The translations under genes and the position numbers were made by a program. Positions 42,679-51,643 of a DNA stretch of 64,000 bases are shown here, piece by piece. Location of the stretch: contig NZ_JAHUWT010000003.1 of NCBI RefSeq assembly GCF_019218885.1, positions 620,001 through 684,000 on the forward strand, given 5' to 3'. The notes beneath the pieces were generated by a model. The model did not search any database. It saw nothing but the letters and a program-made list of their open reading frames with translations, and was not told the origin of the DNA. Numbering within the stretch: position 1 is the first letter of the stretch; each line of letters begins with the position of its first letter. This stretch comes from Bordetella sp. BOR01 (lineage in GTDB: Bacteria; Pseudomonadota; Gammaproteobacteria; Burkholderiales; Burkholderiaceae_B).

Positions 42679-44024
42679 GCCGGGGCTCCTTCCATGATGA
42701 TCTCGGGGCGGACATACTCGCGCGGCAGCAACAACGACCTGACGCCTATCACCTGGCGCACCGACTGGGTGCCGCCGCCGCCGCCCGCCGGCCCGTTCAC
42801 GTTCAGCGTGCGCACCTCGAAGCCCACCGCCTCGGCAGCCTTGCGATCGGCGGTGCGGGCGGCCACGCGCAACCTGACCTCGTAGGGCTCTGGCCGGCCC
42901 GGCAGATCGCCATGCAGGCTGGATACGCCGATATAGTCGACCCGGATCTCGGGATAGCTGTAGCTGCGCAGCGCCAGCCGTTCGCGCACGATCTGTTCCG
43001 ACATGCGGGCGCGGCCCAGCGCGTTCGGCCCGGCATAGCCGACCTCGCCCTCGCCTATCCACCCATCGTGATAGCCGACCACCACCTTGTAGGTCGGCGT
43101 GCGCGCACGGGCCTGGGCGCCGTGCATGTCGACCCGGTCATTGCCGGCCTGGCGGAACTCGGCCTGGGTAATGTCCAGCACGCAGTCCGGCGTAATGTAG
43201 TTGGCGGGATCGTGCATCTCGTATAGCGCCTGCTCGGTGCAGGTGGCCACGTCCAGCCGGCCGCCCGACCCATCCACCTTGCCGAAGCTGACGTTTCCGG
43301 CGGCGTCTACATCGGCATAGGGAAACCCGATGCGGGCCATGTCGGGCACGAACTTGCGCGGCAAGTCGGCAAAGCATCCCCCCGTCAGTTGGGCCGCGCA
43401 CTCCAGCAGGTGGCCGGCAAAGGTGCCGGCCGCCAGGCGCGGGTAGTCGTCGTAAGACCAGCCCAATCCGTGCAGCATGCACCCCAGGAACAGCGATGGG
43501 TCGGCCACCCGGCCCGTCACTACCACCTGCGCGTTGCGGCACAGGGCCTCGTTGATGACATCCGCCCCCAGATACGCATTGGCGGCCGCCAGGCGCGGCA
43601 ACAGCGACTCCACGGGTTCGCCATTGTCGAGCAAGCGAAGCTGGGGGTTGGCTCGGATGATCTCGGTGACATCATCACCGATGACAGCGGCGACCCCCGG
43701 CGCGGCCAGGCCCAGCTCAAGCGCCTCGGCGCGAATGGCGCGCGCGGCGGCGACCGGATTGGCTGCCCCCATATTGGTGACTATTCGTATGCCGCGCCGC
43801 AGGCACTCGGGCAGCACCAAGCGCATGCGATCGACAAGATACGGCGTGTAGCCTGCCTGGGGGTTCTTCAGGCGCGCCAGCGTTTCACGCGCAATGGTGC
43901 GTTCGGCCAGGCACTCGAATACCAGGTAGTCGATGTCGCCGTGGCGGGCGAGTTCCAGGGCCGGCTCGAAGCGGTCGTCGGAAAAGCCGGAGCCTGCGCC
44001 GACGCGTATGCGGTGCTTGGCCAT
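42675..44024 (-). CDS. AtuA/DUF1446 family protein
   Basis: A 449-residue protein of the acyclic terpene utilisation AtuA family. RVGAGSGFSDDRFEPA, GDIDYLVFECLAERT, NMGAANP, TGRVADPSLFLG and HDPANYITPD are family motifs. AtuA is needed for citronellol/geranyl-CoA growth in Pseudomonas, but its reaction is not established. Here the usual atu genes (carboxylase, hydratase) are missing; a Bug gene precedes it by two bases. The operon Bug-AtuA-DUF4387 therefore looks like a stand-alone carboxylate unit. The ATG at 44024 is preferred over longer frames that run into the Bug gene. Confidence 0.9.
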   Translation of the reverse strand: MAKHRIRVGAGSGFSDDRFEPALELARHGDIDYLVFECLAERTIARETLARLKNPQAGYTPYLVDRMRLVLPECLRRGIRIVTNMGAANPVAAARAIRAEALELGLAAPGVAAVIGDDVTEIIRANPQLRLLDNGEPVESLLPRLAAANAYLGADVINEALCRNAQVVVTGRVADPSLFLGCMLHGLGWSYDDYPRLAAGTFAGHLLECAAQLTGGCFADLPRKFVPDMARIGFPYADVDAAGNVSFGKVDGSGGRLDVATCTEQALYEMHDPANYITPDCVLDITQAEFRQAGNDRVDMHGAQARARTPTYKVVVGYHDGWIGEGEVGYAGPNALGRARMSEQIVRERLALRSYSYPEIRVDYIGVSSLHGDLPGRPEPYEVRLRVAARTADRKAAEAVGFEVRTLNVNGPAGGGGGTQSVRQVIGVRSLLLPREYVRPEIIMEGAPA

Positions 44025-44026
44025 GC

Positions 44027-44986
44027 CTATTCCGGTTGAATGCCGGCGGCCTTGATGATCCTGGCCCATTTTTCGGTTTCCGAGGCCTGGAACTGCTTCA
44101 ACGTTTCGGCATCGCCGAACGACACTTCGGTACCGGTCTTGTCCATCAGTTGCTTCAGCCCGGAGGAATGGATGGCACGCTCAAGTAGTTCGCTCAACCG
44201 CGCCGTGATCTGGGGCGGGGTATTGCGCGGTAGATAAGCGGCGGTCCAGTACGACATTTCGTAGTCCTTGAGGCCCGCCTCTTCCATGGTGGGCAGTTTG
44301 GGCAGAATATCCAGCCGGCGCGCACTGGTCACCGCCAGGCCCCGCAGCTTGCCGTTGTTCACCAGGCTGACCGCCGATGAGGTATCGACGAACATCACCT
44401 GGATCTGTCCGCCCAGCAGGTCGGTCAGCGCAAGCGGATTACTTTTGTACGGGATGTGCGTCAGGTCGGTGCCCGAGAGCTGCTTGTACAGCTCGGCCGA
44501 CACGCGCGACGAGGAACTGCCGCTGCCGAAATTCAGCTTGCCGGGTTCGCGCTTGGCCAACGCCGTGAACTCGGCCACCGTGGCAGCCGGAAAATCAGGC
44601 CGGGTCACCATCACCAGGTAGCCTTTGCGCAGCAGCGCCACGGGCGTGAAGTCCTTGACCGGGTCGTAGGGCAGGTTCTTGTATAGATGCTCTGCCGCCG
44701 CATGGGTGCTGTTCGTGGTCAGAAGCATGGTGTAGCCATCGGGCTCGGCGTTGGACACGGCCTGGGCGGCGATGAAACCGTTGCCGCCTGGCCGGTTCTC
44801 GACCACCACCGTGACCTTGTCCAATTTCGACATGGCCTCTGACAACGCGCGCGCGACCTGGTCGGTACCGCTGCCGGGACCAAAGGGCACAACCATCTTG
44901 ATGGGCTTGGACGGATAGGTGTCCGCAACTGCCGGCTGGACTGCCGCCAGGAACATCGCCGCGCACAACGGGAAAAGCCGTTTCAT
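44027..44986 (-). CDS. Bug-family solute-binding protein (linked to AtuA/DUF4387)
   Basis: A 319-residue protein with Sec signal MKRLFPLCAAMFLAAVQPA and cleavage after AVAD or before DTYP. Motifs are VPFGPGSGTDQVARAL and VENRPGGNG, followed by AEPDGYTMLL. A run of Ser residues (SGSSSSRVS) lies near the domain hinge. AAGGAGAC precedes the ATG at 44986. It is the first gene of the AtuA/DUF4387 unit and its stop is two bases before the AtuA start. Confidence 0.93.
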   Translation of the reverse strand: MKRLFPLCAAMFLAAVQPAVADTYPSKPIKMVVPFGPGSGTDQVARALSEAMSKLDKVTVVVENRPGGNGFIAAQAVSNAEPDGYTMLLTTNSTHAAAEHLYKNLPYDPVKDFTPVALLRKGYLVMVTRPDFPAATVAEFTALAKREPGKLNFGSGSSSSRVSAELYKQLSGTDLTHIPYKSNPLALTDLLGGQIQVMFVDTSSAVSLVNNGKLRGLAVTSARRLDILPKLPTMEEAGLKDYEMSYWTAAYLPRNTPPQITARLSELLERAIHSSGLKQLMDKTGTEVSFGDAETLKQFQASETEKWARIIKAAGIQPE

Positions 44987-45114
44987 GAAGTCTCCTTTGG
45001 GCAGCGGCTGAGGGGCAATGAGATCGAACCCACCGCCGCTTGAGTTGTACCGGCAGTGTAGAAAAGGTAGTGGGCGCCATGGTGGCGGCCGGCCTGCCCG
45101 AGAGAACGGCCGCG

Positions 45115-45342
45115 TCATGCCGGGCCACGGCCACGTACATGCCTGAGCACTTCGCCCCGATGAGCCGCGATGTGGTCCGTCTTGTCGCTCTTGATCTCGT
45201 ATTGGGGATGGTCTTTCGAGGCACGATGCGTATGCCCCTTGTAATCGAAATCATCAGTGTGAACGGAGACTATCGTGCCCGTCACCCGGCCCGCTTCGGA
45301 ATTCCAGCTTACGTGATCGCCAACTTTGAACGCCTTGGTCAT
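45115..45342 (-). CDS. DUF2945 (HVA1/Tudor-like) small protein
   Basis: A 75-residue protein with FKVGDHVSWNSEAGRVTGTI, seen in part as VGDHVSWNSEAG, and HPQYEIKSDKTDHIAAH, the standard DUF2945 pattern of a small SH3/Tudor-like fold. The function is not known; members are often linked to stress response. The ATG at 45342 fits the family start MTKAFKVGD. It lies between two catabolic units and appears to have its own promoter in the 45343-45405 gap. Confidence 0.85.
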   Translation of the reverse strand: MTKAFKVGDHVSWNSEAGRVTGTIVSVHTDDFDYKGHTHRASKDHPQYEIKSDKTDHIAAHRGEVLRHVRGRGPA

Positions 45343-45405
45343 GTCGTCGTGCTCCCAAGCGCCAGTACAGGCCGTAAGTTCCACCATACAACATAAGCGG
45401 CGATC

Positions 45406-46227
45406 TTATCTATTGACAGGCGGCTCTCGGGTGCGGCTGGCCTGGCTGTTCAAGACTGCAGCAATGAGTTCCGCCTTGTGCCGAAGGGATTGCGCCATCG
45501 ATTCGATCATCGGCGGGTCCATGATATCGGCAACCGCCGCAATGCTGAGCGATCCACAAGGCTTGCCCTGTCCGTCTTGAATGGCGGCCGCCACTGAACG
45601 GGTCCCGGGCCGCAACCCTTGGCTGGCGTAGGCATAGCCGTGATGCCTTGCGAATTCGACACGTTCGATGACCAGACTGGAGGTGACTCCCCAATGAGGA
45701 TATCGGCTCCGGTTCTCATCGATGATGCTTTCGCACTCTGAAGCATCCAGTGCGGCCAGGTAGGCAATACTGCCGATAACGGTCCCAAGCGGGCGGCGGG
45801 AACCTTCACTGATCGACAGTACCTTGCGCCCGGATGTGCCGATCTCTCTGTGAATGCAGACCGAGTCCGCGTGGCTGCGCACTGTCAAATAGACGGACTC
45901 CCTGAAGTCGCCGACCAGTTGACGCATATGGCCTTCTGCGCATCTTCTGAGATCTGAATGGTGGGTGCGTGCCAGACCCAGCAGGGTTATTTCCCGTCCC
46001 ATACGGTACCGCCTGCCGTCAGGCGCCAACTCGACGGCCTGTTCCGCCAATAGCGCGTGCAACAGGCGTCTGGTCGCGCTGTAGCTAAGGCCCAGCTCGT
46101 CGCTGATCTCCGAGGTCCTCAACCCTCCTTCCTGGCTGGCGGCGATGACCCTCAGGATGGCGATAGTCCGTGAAACACCACGGTAAACCGAGTCGTCAGT
46201 CATGGGATCGAAAATAGGTTCCGCCAT
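45406..46227 (-). CDS. IclR family transcriptional regulator
   Basis: A 273-residue regulator with an IclR HTH (GVSRTIAILRVIA, LRTSEISDELGLSYSATRRLLHAL in part) and effector domain (RRPLGTVIGSIAYLAAL, SVAAAIQDGQGKPCGSLSIAA). It lies in the same direction as, and just downstream of, the alpha/beta hydrolase and Bug genes (48 bases), so regulator, hydrolase and Bug may form one minus-strand operon. Two starts (46227 and 46203) are possible. Confidence 0.9.
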   Translation of the reverse strand: MAEPIFDPMTDDSVYRGVSRTIAILRVIAASQEGGLRTSEISDELGLSYSATRRLLHALLAEQAVELAPDGRRYRMGREITLLGLARTHHSDLRRCAEGHMRQLVGDFRESVYLTVRSHADSVCIHREIGTSGRKVLSISEGSRRPLGTVIGSIAYLAALDASECESIIDENRSRYPHWGVTSSLVIERVEFARHHGYAYASQGLRPGTRSVAAAIQDGQGKPCGSLSIAAVADIMDPPMIESMAQSLRHKAELIAAVLNSQASRTREPPVNR

Positions 46228-46275
46228 GCCAAGGACGGAACCGGATCAGCGAAAGCCCGTCTTTCCCTGCGACAC

Positions 46276-47118
46276 TCACTCGTGCGCAGCGATTCCGTCG
46301 TGCTGGCATGCAAAATGCAGTACTTCTTCGGCGCAAGCCCGGGCCATCAGAAACTGAATAGCATGGAACTTGCTGGGAAGCCCGATGTACTTGATGCCGG
46401 GAATTTTAGCCTTGATGATGGCTTCATCCGTTCCGGTGATGGTTCCGGCGACGGGGTACAGTCCCAGCGTGGGCACCGACACCTGATCGAGCAAAGGTTC
46501 GATATCCGCCTTGGCCGCCAGGCGCGACAGCGCGATCAATGAATCGGCGTGGGTTTCGCCCATCATGTCGGCATACCAATCCTGCATGCCCCGCTCGGCG
46601 TCGGCGGGGAAGCGCAAGCTGCCGTTGATCTCGTGAGCCCACGCCTGGGTACCGAGTTCGGCGATCGCGGCTTGCCAGCTTTCCCGCCCGCACGCAAAGG
46701 TTTTCTGTGTAGCGGCCGAGATACGTAGCGGCGCGGCAATCAAAGACAGGGTGCGCAGTTTTTCCCGATGAACGACAGACAACGCCACACCCAGCATGCC
46801 GCCCAGCGATTCGCCGCAATAATGCACCGGGTTGCCACCCCCCACGTGGTCTACCACGGCGGCCAGGTCGGATACCAGGTTATCGACGGTCATGCCGGTG
46901 GCAAGATCGAAATCGCGTCCCGATTTTCCCAGCCCGCGCAGGTCGGGACGCACGACTCGGTAGTGCCGCGCCAGATAGGGTACCCAGCGGTACCAGAGTT
47001 CAGCCGATCGACCGAAGCCATGCTGCAGGATCAGCGTCGGGGAATTTTTCCAGGGGTCGGTGTAATCGTCTACGAGATAATGCAGCGAGGGGTGGTCTTT
47101 GCGTTCCAGATACGGCAT
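46276..47118 (-). CDS. Alpha/beta hydrolase
   Basis: A 280-residue alpha/beta hydrolase. LILQHGFGRS is the oxyanion region, RPDLRGLGKSG follows, the nucleophile elbow is YCGESLGG (Ser104) and the late catalytic His is in PSKFHAIQF. It is a different branch from the hydrolase at 21990 (GESLGG versus GNSAGG elbow). It sits between a Bug gene (21 bases upstream) and the IclR gene, so it should hydrolyse the imported compound, probably a lactone or ester. Confidence 0.87.
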   Translation of the reverse strand: MPYLERKDHPSLHYLVDDYTDPWKNSPTLILQHGFGRSAELWYRWVPYLARHYRVVRPDLRGLGKSGRDFDLATGMTVDNLVSDLAAVVDHVGGGNPVHYCGESLGGMLGVALSVVHREKLRTLSLIAAPLRISAATQKTFACGRESWQAAIAELGTQAWAHEINGSLRFPADAERGMQDWYADMMGETHADSLIALSRLAAKADIEPLLDQVSVPTLGLYPVAGTITGTDEAIIKAKIPGIKYIGLPSKFHAIQFLMARACAEEVLHFACQHDGIAAHE

Positions 47119-47139
47119 TCGATTTCCTTACATGTACGG

Positions 47140-48111
47140 TTATTGAGGCTGGATACCCGCGCTCTTCGCGACCGCGGCCCACTTGTCGATTTCTTTATCC
47201 ACATAGATCTGGAACTCATCCGGACCCATGCCTTCGATTTTCAAACCCAGGCGCTCGATCTGCTGCTTGACCTCGGGGGCCGCCAGCGCCTTGTTCACTT
47301 CGGCATAGAACTTTTGCATCACGCTCGGGGGTGTGCCAGCGGGCGCAAAATAGCCATACCACGACGAGATTTCCACGGGCACGCCCGACTCCCGCAGTGT
47401 GGGAACATCGGGAAATGCCGGCCAGCGTTCTTCACTCGTGACGGCCAGCGCCTTGACCTTGTCGGCCGCCACCAGGGGAACGGACGACAAGACATTGTTG
47501 AAGAAAAAGTCGACTTCGCCGGCCACGATCGCCTGGGTAGCCGGCGCCGCACCGTTGTAAGGGACATGCAGCGCGTCCACCTTCGCCGCGCTTTTGAGCA
47601 GCTCGCCGGCGAAATGGTTGACCGTGCCGATCCCCGTCGATGCATAGGCGAGTTTTCCGGGCTCTTTTTTCAGCAGTTGCAGCAATTCCGGAAAAGTGTC
47701 GACAGGCAGGGTTTTCTTTGCCAGCAATACAACAGGGCCGCTGGCCACATTGGCAACCCCATGCATATCTTCCCGGGGATCAAACGGCAAGTTCGACCGG
47801 ATGGCCGGATCCATGGCAAATGAACTCGCCGTCATAAGCAGCGTATAACCGTCCGCGGCAGAGCGCGCCACTTGGGCCGCTCCGATCGAGCCGCCCGCTC
47901 CGGGCTTGTTCTCGATGATTATTTGCTGCCCAAGCGAAGCGCTCATCGACTTCGACAGAATCCGCGCCAGCGTGTCCACCGGACCGCCCGGAGGAAATGG
48001 CACGACCACATTAATCGGTCGTTCGGGATACTGTTGGGCCTGGGCCGTACCTCCCGCGAGCAAAACGGAAGTGATCGCCAGCAGCCTGTATGCTGTTTTG
48101 ATTCTTGACAT
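47140..48111 (-). CDS. Bug-family solute-binding protein
   Basis: A 323-residue protein with Sec signal MSRIKTAYRLLAITSVLLAG and cleavage near AQAQ. Motifs are VPFPPGGPVDTLARIL and IENKPGAGG, with SAADGYTLL, a very standard member. The ATG at 48111 follows GGAGACAGCC. It is the first gene of the Bug-hydrolase-IclR unit. Its upstream region holds two inverted repeats at 48128-48142 and 48185-48205. Confidence 0.94.
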   Translation of the reverse strand: MSRIKTAYRLLAITSVLLAGGTAQAQQYPERPINVVVPFPPGGPVDTLARILSKSMSASLGQQIIIENKPGAGGSIGAAQVARSAADGYTLLMTASSFAMDPAIRSNLPFDPREDMHGVANVASGPVVLLAKKTLPVDTFPELLQLLKKEPGKLAYASTGIGTVNHFAGELLKSAAKVDALHVPYNGAAPATQAIVAGEVDFFFNNVLSSVPLVAADKVKALAVTSEERWPAFPDVPTLRESGVPVEISSWYGYFAPAGTPPSVMQKFYAEVNKALAAPEVKQQIERLGLKIEGMGPDEFQIYVDKEIDKWAAVAKSAGIQPQ

Positions 48112-48127
48112 GGCTGTCTCCTCATGA

Positions 48128-48142
48128 ACTGGTCGTTCCAGT
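48128..48142. promoter_or_regulatory. Inverted repeat ACTGG-N5-CCAGT upstream of the Bug gene
   Basis: Perfect five-base arms lie 17 bases before the start codon of the Bug gene at 48111. A site this close could block translation start or transcription; the IclR protein encoded in the same unit is the natural candidate. Confidence 0.35.
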
Positions 48143-48184
48143 CTAGAGGTCGGGTCTAGCCGTCCTCAAGCGCGATAAGCGCAC

Positions 48185-48205
48185 TTTTTCCGATAGGCGG
48201 AAAAA
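48185..48205. repeat. Dyad TTTTTCCG-N5-CGGAAAAA
   Basis: A perfect eight-base inverted repeat lies between the end of the hydratase/dehydrogenase fusion gene and the Bug promoter region. It could be an operator or part of a transcription end for the minus-strand operon that stops at 48275. Confidence 0.4.
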
Positions 48206-48274
48206 CTTGAAGAAGCACCCAGCCGCCTGGGTAAGGTAGAAGCCGGCGAAAACGAGCCTGACATACTGCCCGTC

Positions 48275-49996
48275 TCAGCCGCCAGCATCCTTCTTGGCTT
48301 GGCAAGCCACCTGATACATGGGGCCTCCCAACGTCGCGGGAAACAGGCCTGCCCCCACCATCGCCACATCCACATCAGAAGCCCTGGCGACACACCGCAT
48401 TTCCAGCAACCGCGCGCCTTCCTGCGCCATGCGGCCCATGGCAACACGCACCGCCTCGTTGGCGGCCTCGGTGACAGGGCCTTCAGGCTCGACGCATCGA
48501 TTTTCCGGCAATACGCCAGACAGCAACACGTCGACCGCCGATTTGCCGAAGCCGATCTGCCGCAAGGCACGGCCGATATCGACAGGATCCAGCCCAGCTT
48601 CGGCGCATTGCGCCAAGCACGACCTGGCCTGCTCGACCACCAGCTCCCATATCGGCGCCCGTGCCCCCCGGGTCAGTACGGCCTTTCCGCCCCGATCGCG
48701 CACGTAGCGAACCACCGCCGCCAAGTTCGCATCGGCTCTATCCGGCTGCTGGATCTCGGCCAATTTGCCAACCGGTGCGCAATACAGGCGCAACGCATCA
48801 CGCGCCATTATGTCGACGGACGCGTCGCCGATCCGCGCTTGCCCTCGTATCAACGCCACCATGGTTTCCGCCCGGATGTAGTGCCCGGCCGCGCGCAGCA
48901 GCTCTCGCTGCACAGTCTCGTCGTCGGCATCCACCACGATGAGATCCGCGCCGACCAGGGCCCGCAACGCCGCGTCGTCGTCGTCGGCACCCGCTACCGC
49001 GCTGGATTGCTCGACACGCCAATTACCGGTGCAATCCAGCAGAACCGTGATTTCTCCCGCTTCCTGCATGCTTGCCGCCAGCCAGCCGGTTCGCTCGGGC
49101 ACGGCGGCGTGGCGCACCCGCGTCGCGCGGCCGATCCTGCAAGACGGCACAGTGGCCGAGTCGGGTTTTCCGGCCTCGCGTTCCGCAAAAAAGAGATAAC
49201 GCAACGCGGCTGCCTCGTCGGACTCCATCAATTCGCGCGTCGCTTCGTCGGTCAGCCGGACGGCTTCTTCAAACGGCAGGGTGACCCCCGCCTCGACGCA
49301 GGCCAGGATGGCGGCGCGAGCCCGCCCCGGCGCCAACCCGCGGCGGCATTCCCGGAAAAACTCGGCCCCCCCGTCCGCCGGCACGGGCAGGTCGCGGGCG
49401 CGCCTCACCGATTGGCCGCGTGCCGCTATTGCACGTGCATAGGCGATACCGCCTGGCAGAGGCGCTGCGTCGATGACGGCATCTATCAATCCACTGGCAA
49501 GCGCCTCGCGGGCGCCGGTCATGGCTCCGTCCAGCATCATCCGCACCGCGGACTCAAGGCCGACGAGGCGCGGCAGCCGCAGCGTCGCCCCACCCCCTGG
49601 CAACAGCCCCAGCCGAACCTCCGGCAACGCCAGGCGGGCCGATGCCGTCGCCAGACGGTAATGACATCCCAACGCCAGTTCAAGTCCGCCGCCGAGCGCC
49701 AGCCCGTCAATCACTGCGACGACCGGCTTGGCGATCTGGTCGAGCAGATGCGCCAGCTGTATGGTGCGAGGGTAAGCCCAGTATTGCGGCGTATTGATCT
49801 GGCGCAGGTCGGCGCCGCCGCAGAAGACGCCCCCCGCGCCGGTAATGACGATCGCCTTGACGGCGGGGTCGGCCTGCGCGCGGTCCAGCCCCGCGGCCAA
49901 CGCGATGCGCAGCTCGATGCTCAAGCCATTGACGGGAGGATTATCCAGCGTAAGAACAGCCACTTCGCCATCGACCGTATAGTGTGCCGTATTCAT
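48275..49996 (-). CDS. Enoyl-CoA hydratase/3-hydroxyacyl-CoA dehydrogenase fusion with degenerate dehydrogenase half
   Basis: A 573-residue protein, shorter than FadB/FadJ-type fusions (about 700). The crotonase half (about 1-260) keeps both catalytic Glu residues, Glu106 (GGGLE) and Glu126 (LPEVRLGLLPGGG). In the second half, the place of the Rossmann GxGxxG (about 291-322) reads RVRHAAVPERTGWLAAS, and the catalytic HFFNP motif is replaced by LYCAP (404-408). The helical C-terminal part is still recognisable (DIGRALRQIGFGKSAVDV). Hydratase activity is expected; NAD-dependent oxidation is not. Its ATG overlaps the acyl-CoA ligase stop by one base. The longer frame upstream of 49996 is a shadow of the ligase gene. 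Confidence 0.85.
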   Translation of the reverse strand: MNTAHYTVDGEVAVLTLDNPPVNGLSIELRIALAAGLDRAQADPAVKAIVITGAGGVFCGGADLRQINTPQYWAYPRTIQLAHLLDQIAKPVVAVIDGLALGGGLELALGCHYRLATASARLALPEVRLGLLPGGGATLRLPRLVGLESAVRMMLDGAMTGAREALASGLIDAVIDAAPLPGGIAYARAIAARGQSVRRARDLPVPADGGAEFFRECRRGLAPGRARAAILACVEAGVTLPFEEAVRLTDEATRELMESDEAAALRYLFFAEREAGKPDSATVPSCRIGRATRVRHAAVPERTGWLAASMQEAGEITVLLDCTGNWRVEQSSAVAGADDDDAALRALVGADLIVVDADDETVQRELLRAAGHYIRAETMVALIRGQARIGDASVDIMARDALRLYCAPVGKLAEIQQPDRADANLAAVVRYVRDRGGKAVLTRGARAPIWELVVEQARSCLAQCAEAGLDPVDIGRALRQIGFGKSAVDVLLSGVLPENRCVEPEGPVTEAANEAVRVAMGRMAQEGARLLEMRCVARASDVDVAMVGAGLFPATLGGPMYQVACQAKKDAGG

Positions 49997-51627
49997 TACG
50001 CTTCCCGTTGTGGTTCGGCAGCCAAGGCGGCCCGCAATGCCACTTTCTGCACTTTGCCGTTGGCGCTGCGCGGCAGCGTCTGCACGACGTGCAGCCTCTC
50101 TGGCCAATACTGCCGCGCCACCCCGCGGGTGCCCAGGAACATCCGCAGGGCTTCCAGGTCGAGCGTCGCTCCATCCCGGCAGATGACCACCGCGCAGCAG
50201 CGTTCTCCCAGCCTGGGGTCGGGAACGCCCACGACGACCGCTTCCAGAATGCGCGGGTCTTCGTACAGCACATTCTCGATGTAATGGACCGGAATGTTCT
50301 CTCCGCCGCGAATGATGATGTCTTTGACCCGCCCGGTAATATGCAGGTAGCCGCACTTGTCCAGGACAGCCAGGTCCCCGGTATCGAACCAGCCATCGAC
50401 GCGCGGGTGCGCACTCGGGCCGGCCGTGCCGACGTATGCCGGGCTCATGAATGCACCCTGAACCAGCAGCCGCCCCTCTTCGCCAGGCAAAGCGGGCGCA
50501 CCATGCTTGTCCAGCACCTTGACGCGCATGCCAGGCTGAGGCAGTCCATCCGTCTCGGCACGAACGGCTTGCGAATCTTCCAGCCTGGACAGCGTGACCA
50601 CGCCGTTCTCTGTCTGCCCCCATCCGCGCAGCACTCTCAAGCCGGGCAACCGCTGTTCCGCCTCTCGCACCAGGGCCATGGGAATCGGGCCGCCTCCGCA
50701 ACGAAAGATGCGCAAGGAGGACAAGTCATGCTGATCCATGGCCGGAGAGCGCAACAGGTCCAACAGGAATGTCGCGCTACCGCTCGATATTTCGATGCGG
50801 TGACGGGCGACCAGCGCTGCGAACGCACCGGGGTCCCAGACATCCTGCAATACGGCTGTGCCGCCGATCTGCACAGGCAACCTGACGCCGTTGAGAAAAC
50901 CCGTCTGGTGCCCCAGGGTCGATGCCATGTGCAGCACGTCCGCTTCATCCAACTGCAGGGAACGGGCCATTGCCAGCTGGGGCGCCAGCAAAGTGTTATG
51001 AGTATGCAGGATGCCCTTGGGCTCGCCTGTGGTTCCCGAGGTGAAAACCAGTTCGGCTATCTCATTTGCCCCCGGACGCATCACGTCTATCGCACGGCGC
51101 GTCCTGGCCTGGTCGTTGCCAGAGGCGATCAGATCGTGCCACGAACGCATGCCGGGCAAGGCGTTACCCACCACGATGCAATCTTCAGCTTGCAACAGGC
51201 CACTGGCCATGCGTGCGTAATCGAAGCCACGGAACACATCGGCGACCACCAGGTACCGCGCCTGCGCCACCTTCAGCATCATGGCTACATCGCGCTCGCG
51301 GCTGATCGGCGTAATCAGGCACGTCACCGCGCCAAGGCGAACCAGCGCCATATGCAACACCGCAAACTCTATCCAATTGGGCAACTGGACCGCCACCACG
51401 TCGCCACGACGCAGCCCGCTTTGATGCAGGCTTAGCGCCACACGGTAGCTGTCGGCCTGCAACGTCGTGTAGTCGATGCTGCTCCGGCTGTCGATGAAAG
51501 CCGTGCGTTGCGGAGCACGTGCGGCGTGCTCGTCCAGGTAATCAATGATCAGCCGTTCGTTCCATACGCCCTGCCGGCGATAGGCATCGGCCTCGGCAGA
51601 CGGGAAAGCGGGAATGTTCCAGGCCAT
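49996..51627 (-). CDS. AMP-forming acyl-CoA synthetase (cyclohexanecarboxylate/aryl-CoA ligase-like)
   Basis: A 543-residue class I adenylate-forming enzyme. The P-loop is VFTSGTTGEPKGILHTH (about 194-210), then GWGQTENG, WFDTGD and the hinge GRVKDIIIRGGENI; the C-terminal Lys is in RSANGKVQK. It activates a carboxylic acid to a CoA thioester, the entry step for this locus. The type resembles AliA, but substrate cannot be set from motifs. The ATG at 51627 begins MAWNIPAFP; 16 bases separate it from the upstream Bug stop. Confidence 0.92.
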   Translation of the reverse strand: MAWNIPAFPSAEADAYRRQGVWNERLIIDYLDEHAARAPQRTAFIDSRSSIDYTTLQADSYRVALSLHQSGLRRGDVVAVQLPNWIEFAVLHMALVRLGAVTCLITPISRERDVAMMLKVAQARYLVVADVFRGFDYARMASGLLQAEDCIVVGNALPGMRSWHDLIASGNDQARTRRAIDVMRPGANEIAELVFTSGTTGEPKGILHTHNTLLAPQLAMARSLQLDEADVLHMASTLGHQTGFLNGVRLPVQIGGTAVLQDVWDPGAFAALVARHRIEISSGSATFLLDLLRSPAMDQHDLSSLRIFRCGGGPIPMALVREAEQRLPGLRVLRGWGQTENGVVTLSRLEDSQAVRAETDGLPQPGMRVKVLDKHGAPALPGEEGRLLVQGAFMSPAYVGTAGPSAHPRVDGWFDTGDLAVLDKCGYLHITGRVKDIIIRGGENIPVHYIENVLYEDPRILEAVVVGVPDPRLGERCCAVVICRDGATLDLEALRMFLGTRGVARQYWPERLHVVQTLPRSANGKVQKVALRAALAAEPQREA

Positions 51628-51643
51628 GAAAAATGCTTGCTCC

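Noticed and set aside
49997-50701. N-terminal extension of the hydratase/dehydrogenase fusion
   Set aside because: The frame is open upstream of 49996, but this part is a shifted-frame reading of the acyl-CoA ligase gene; the ATG at 49996 begins the normal crotonase sequence.
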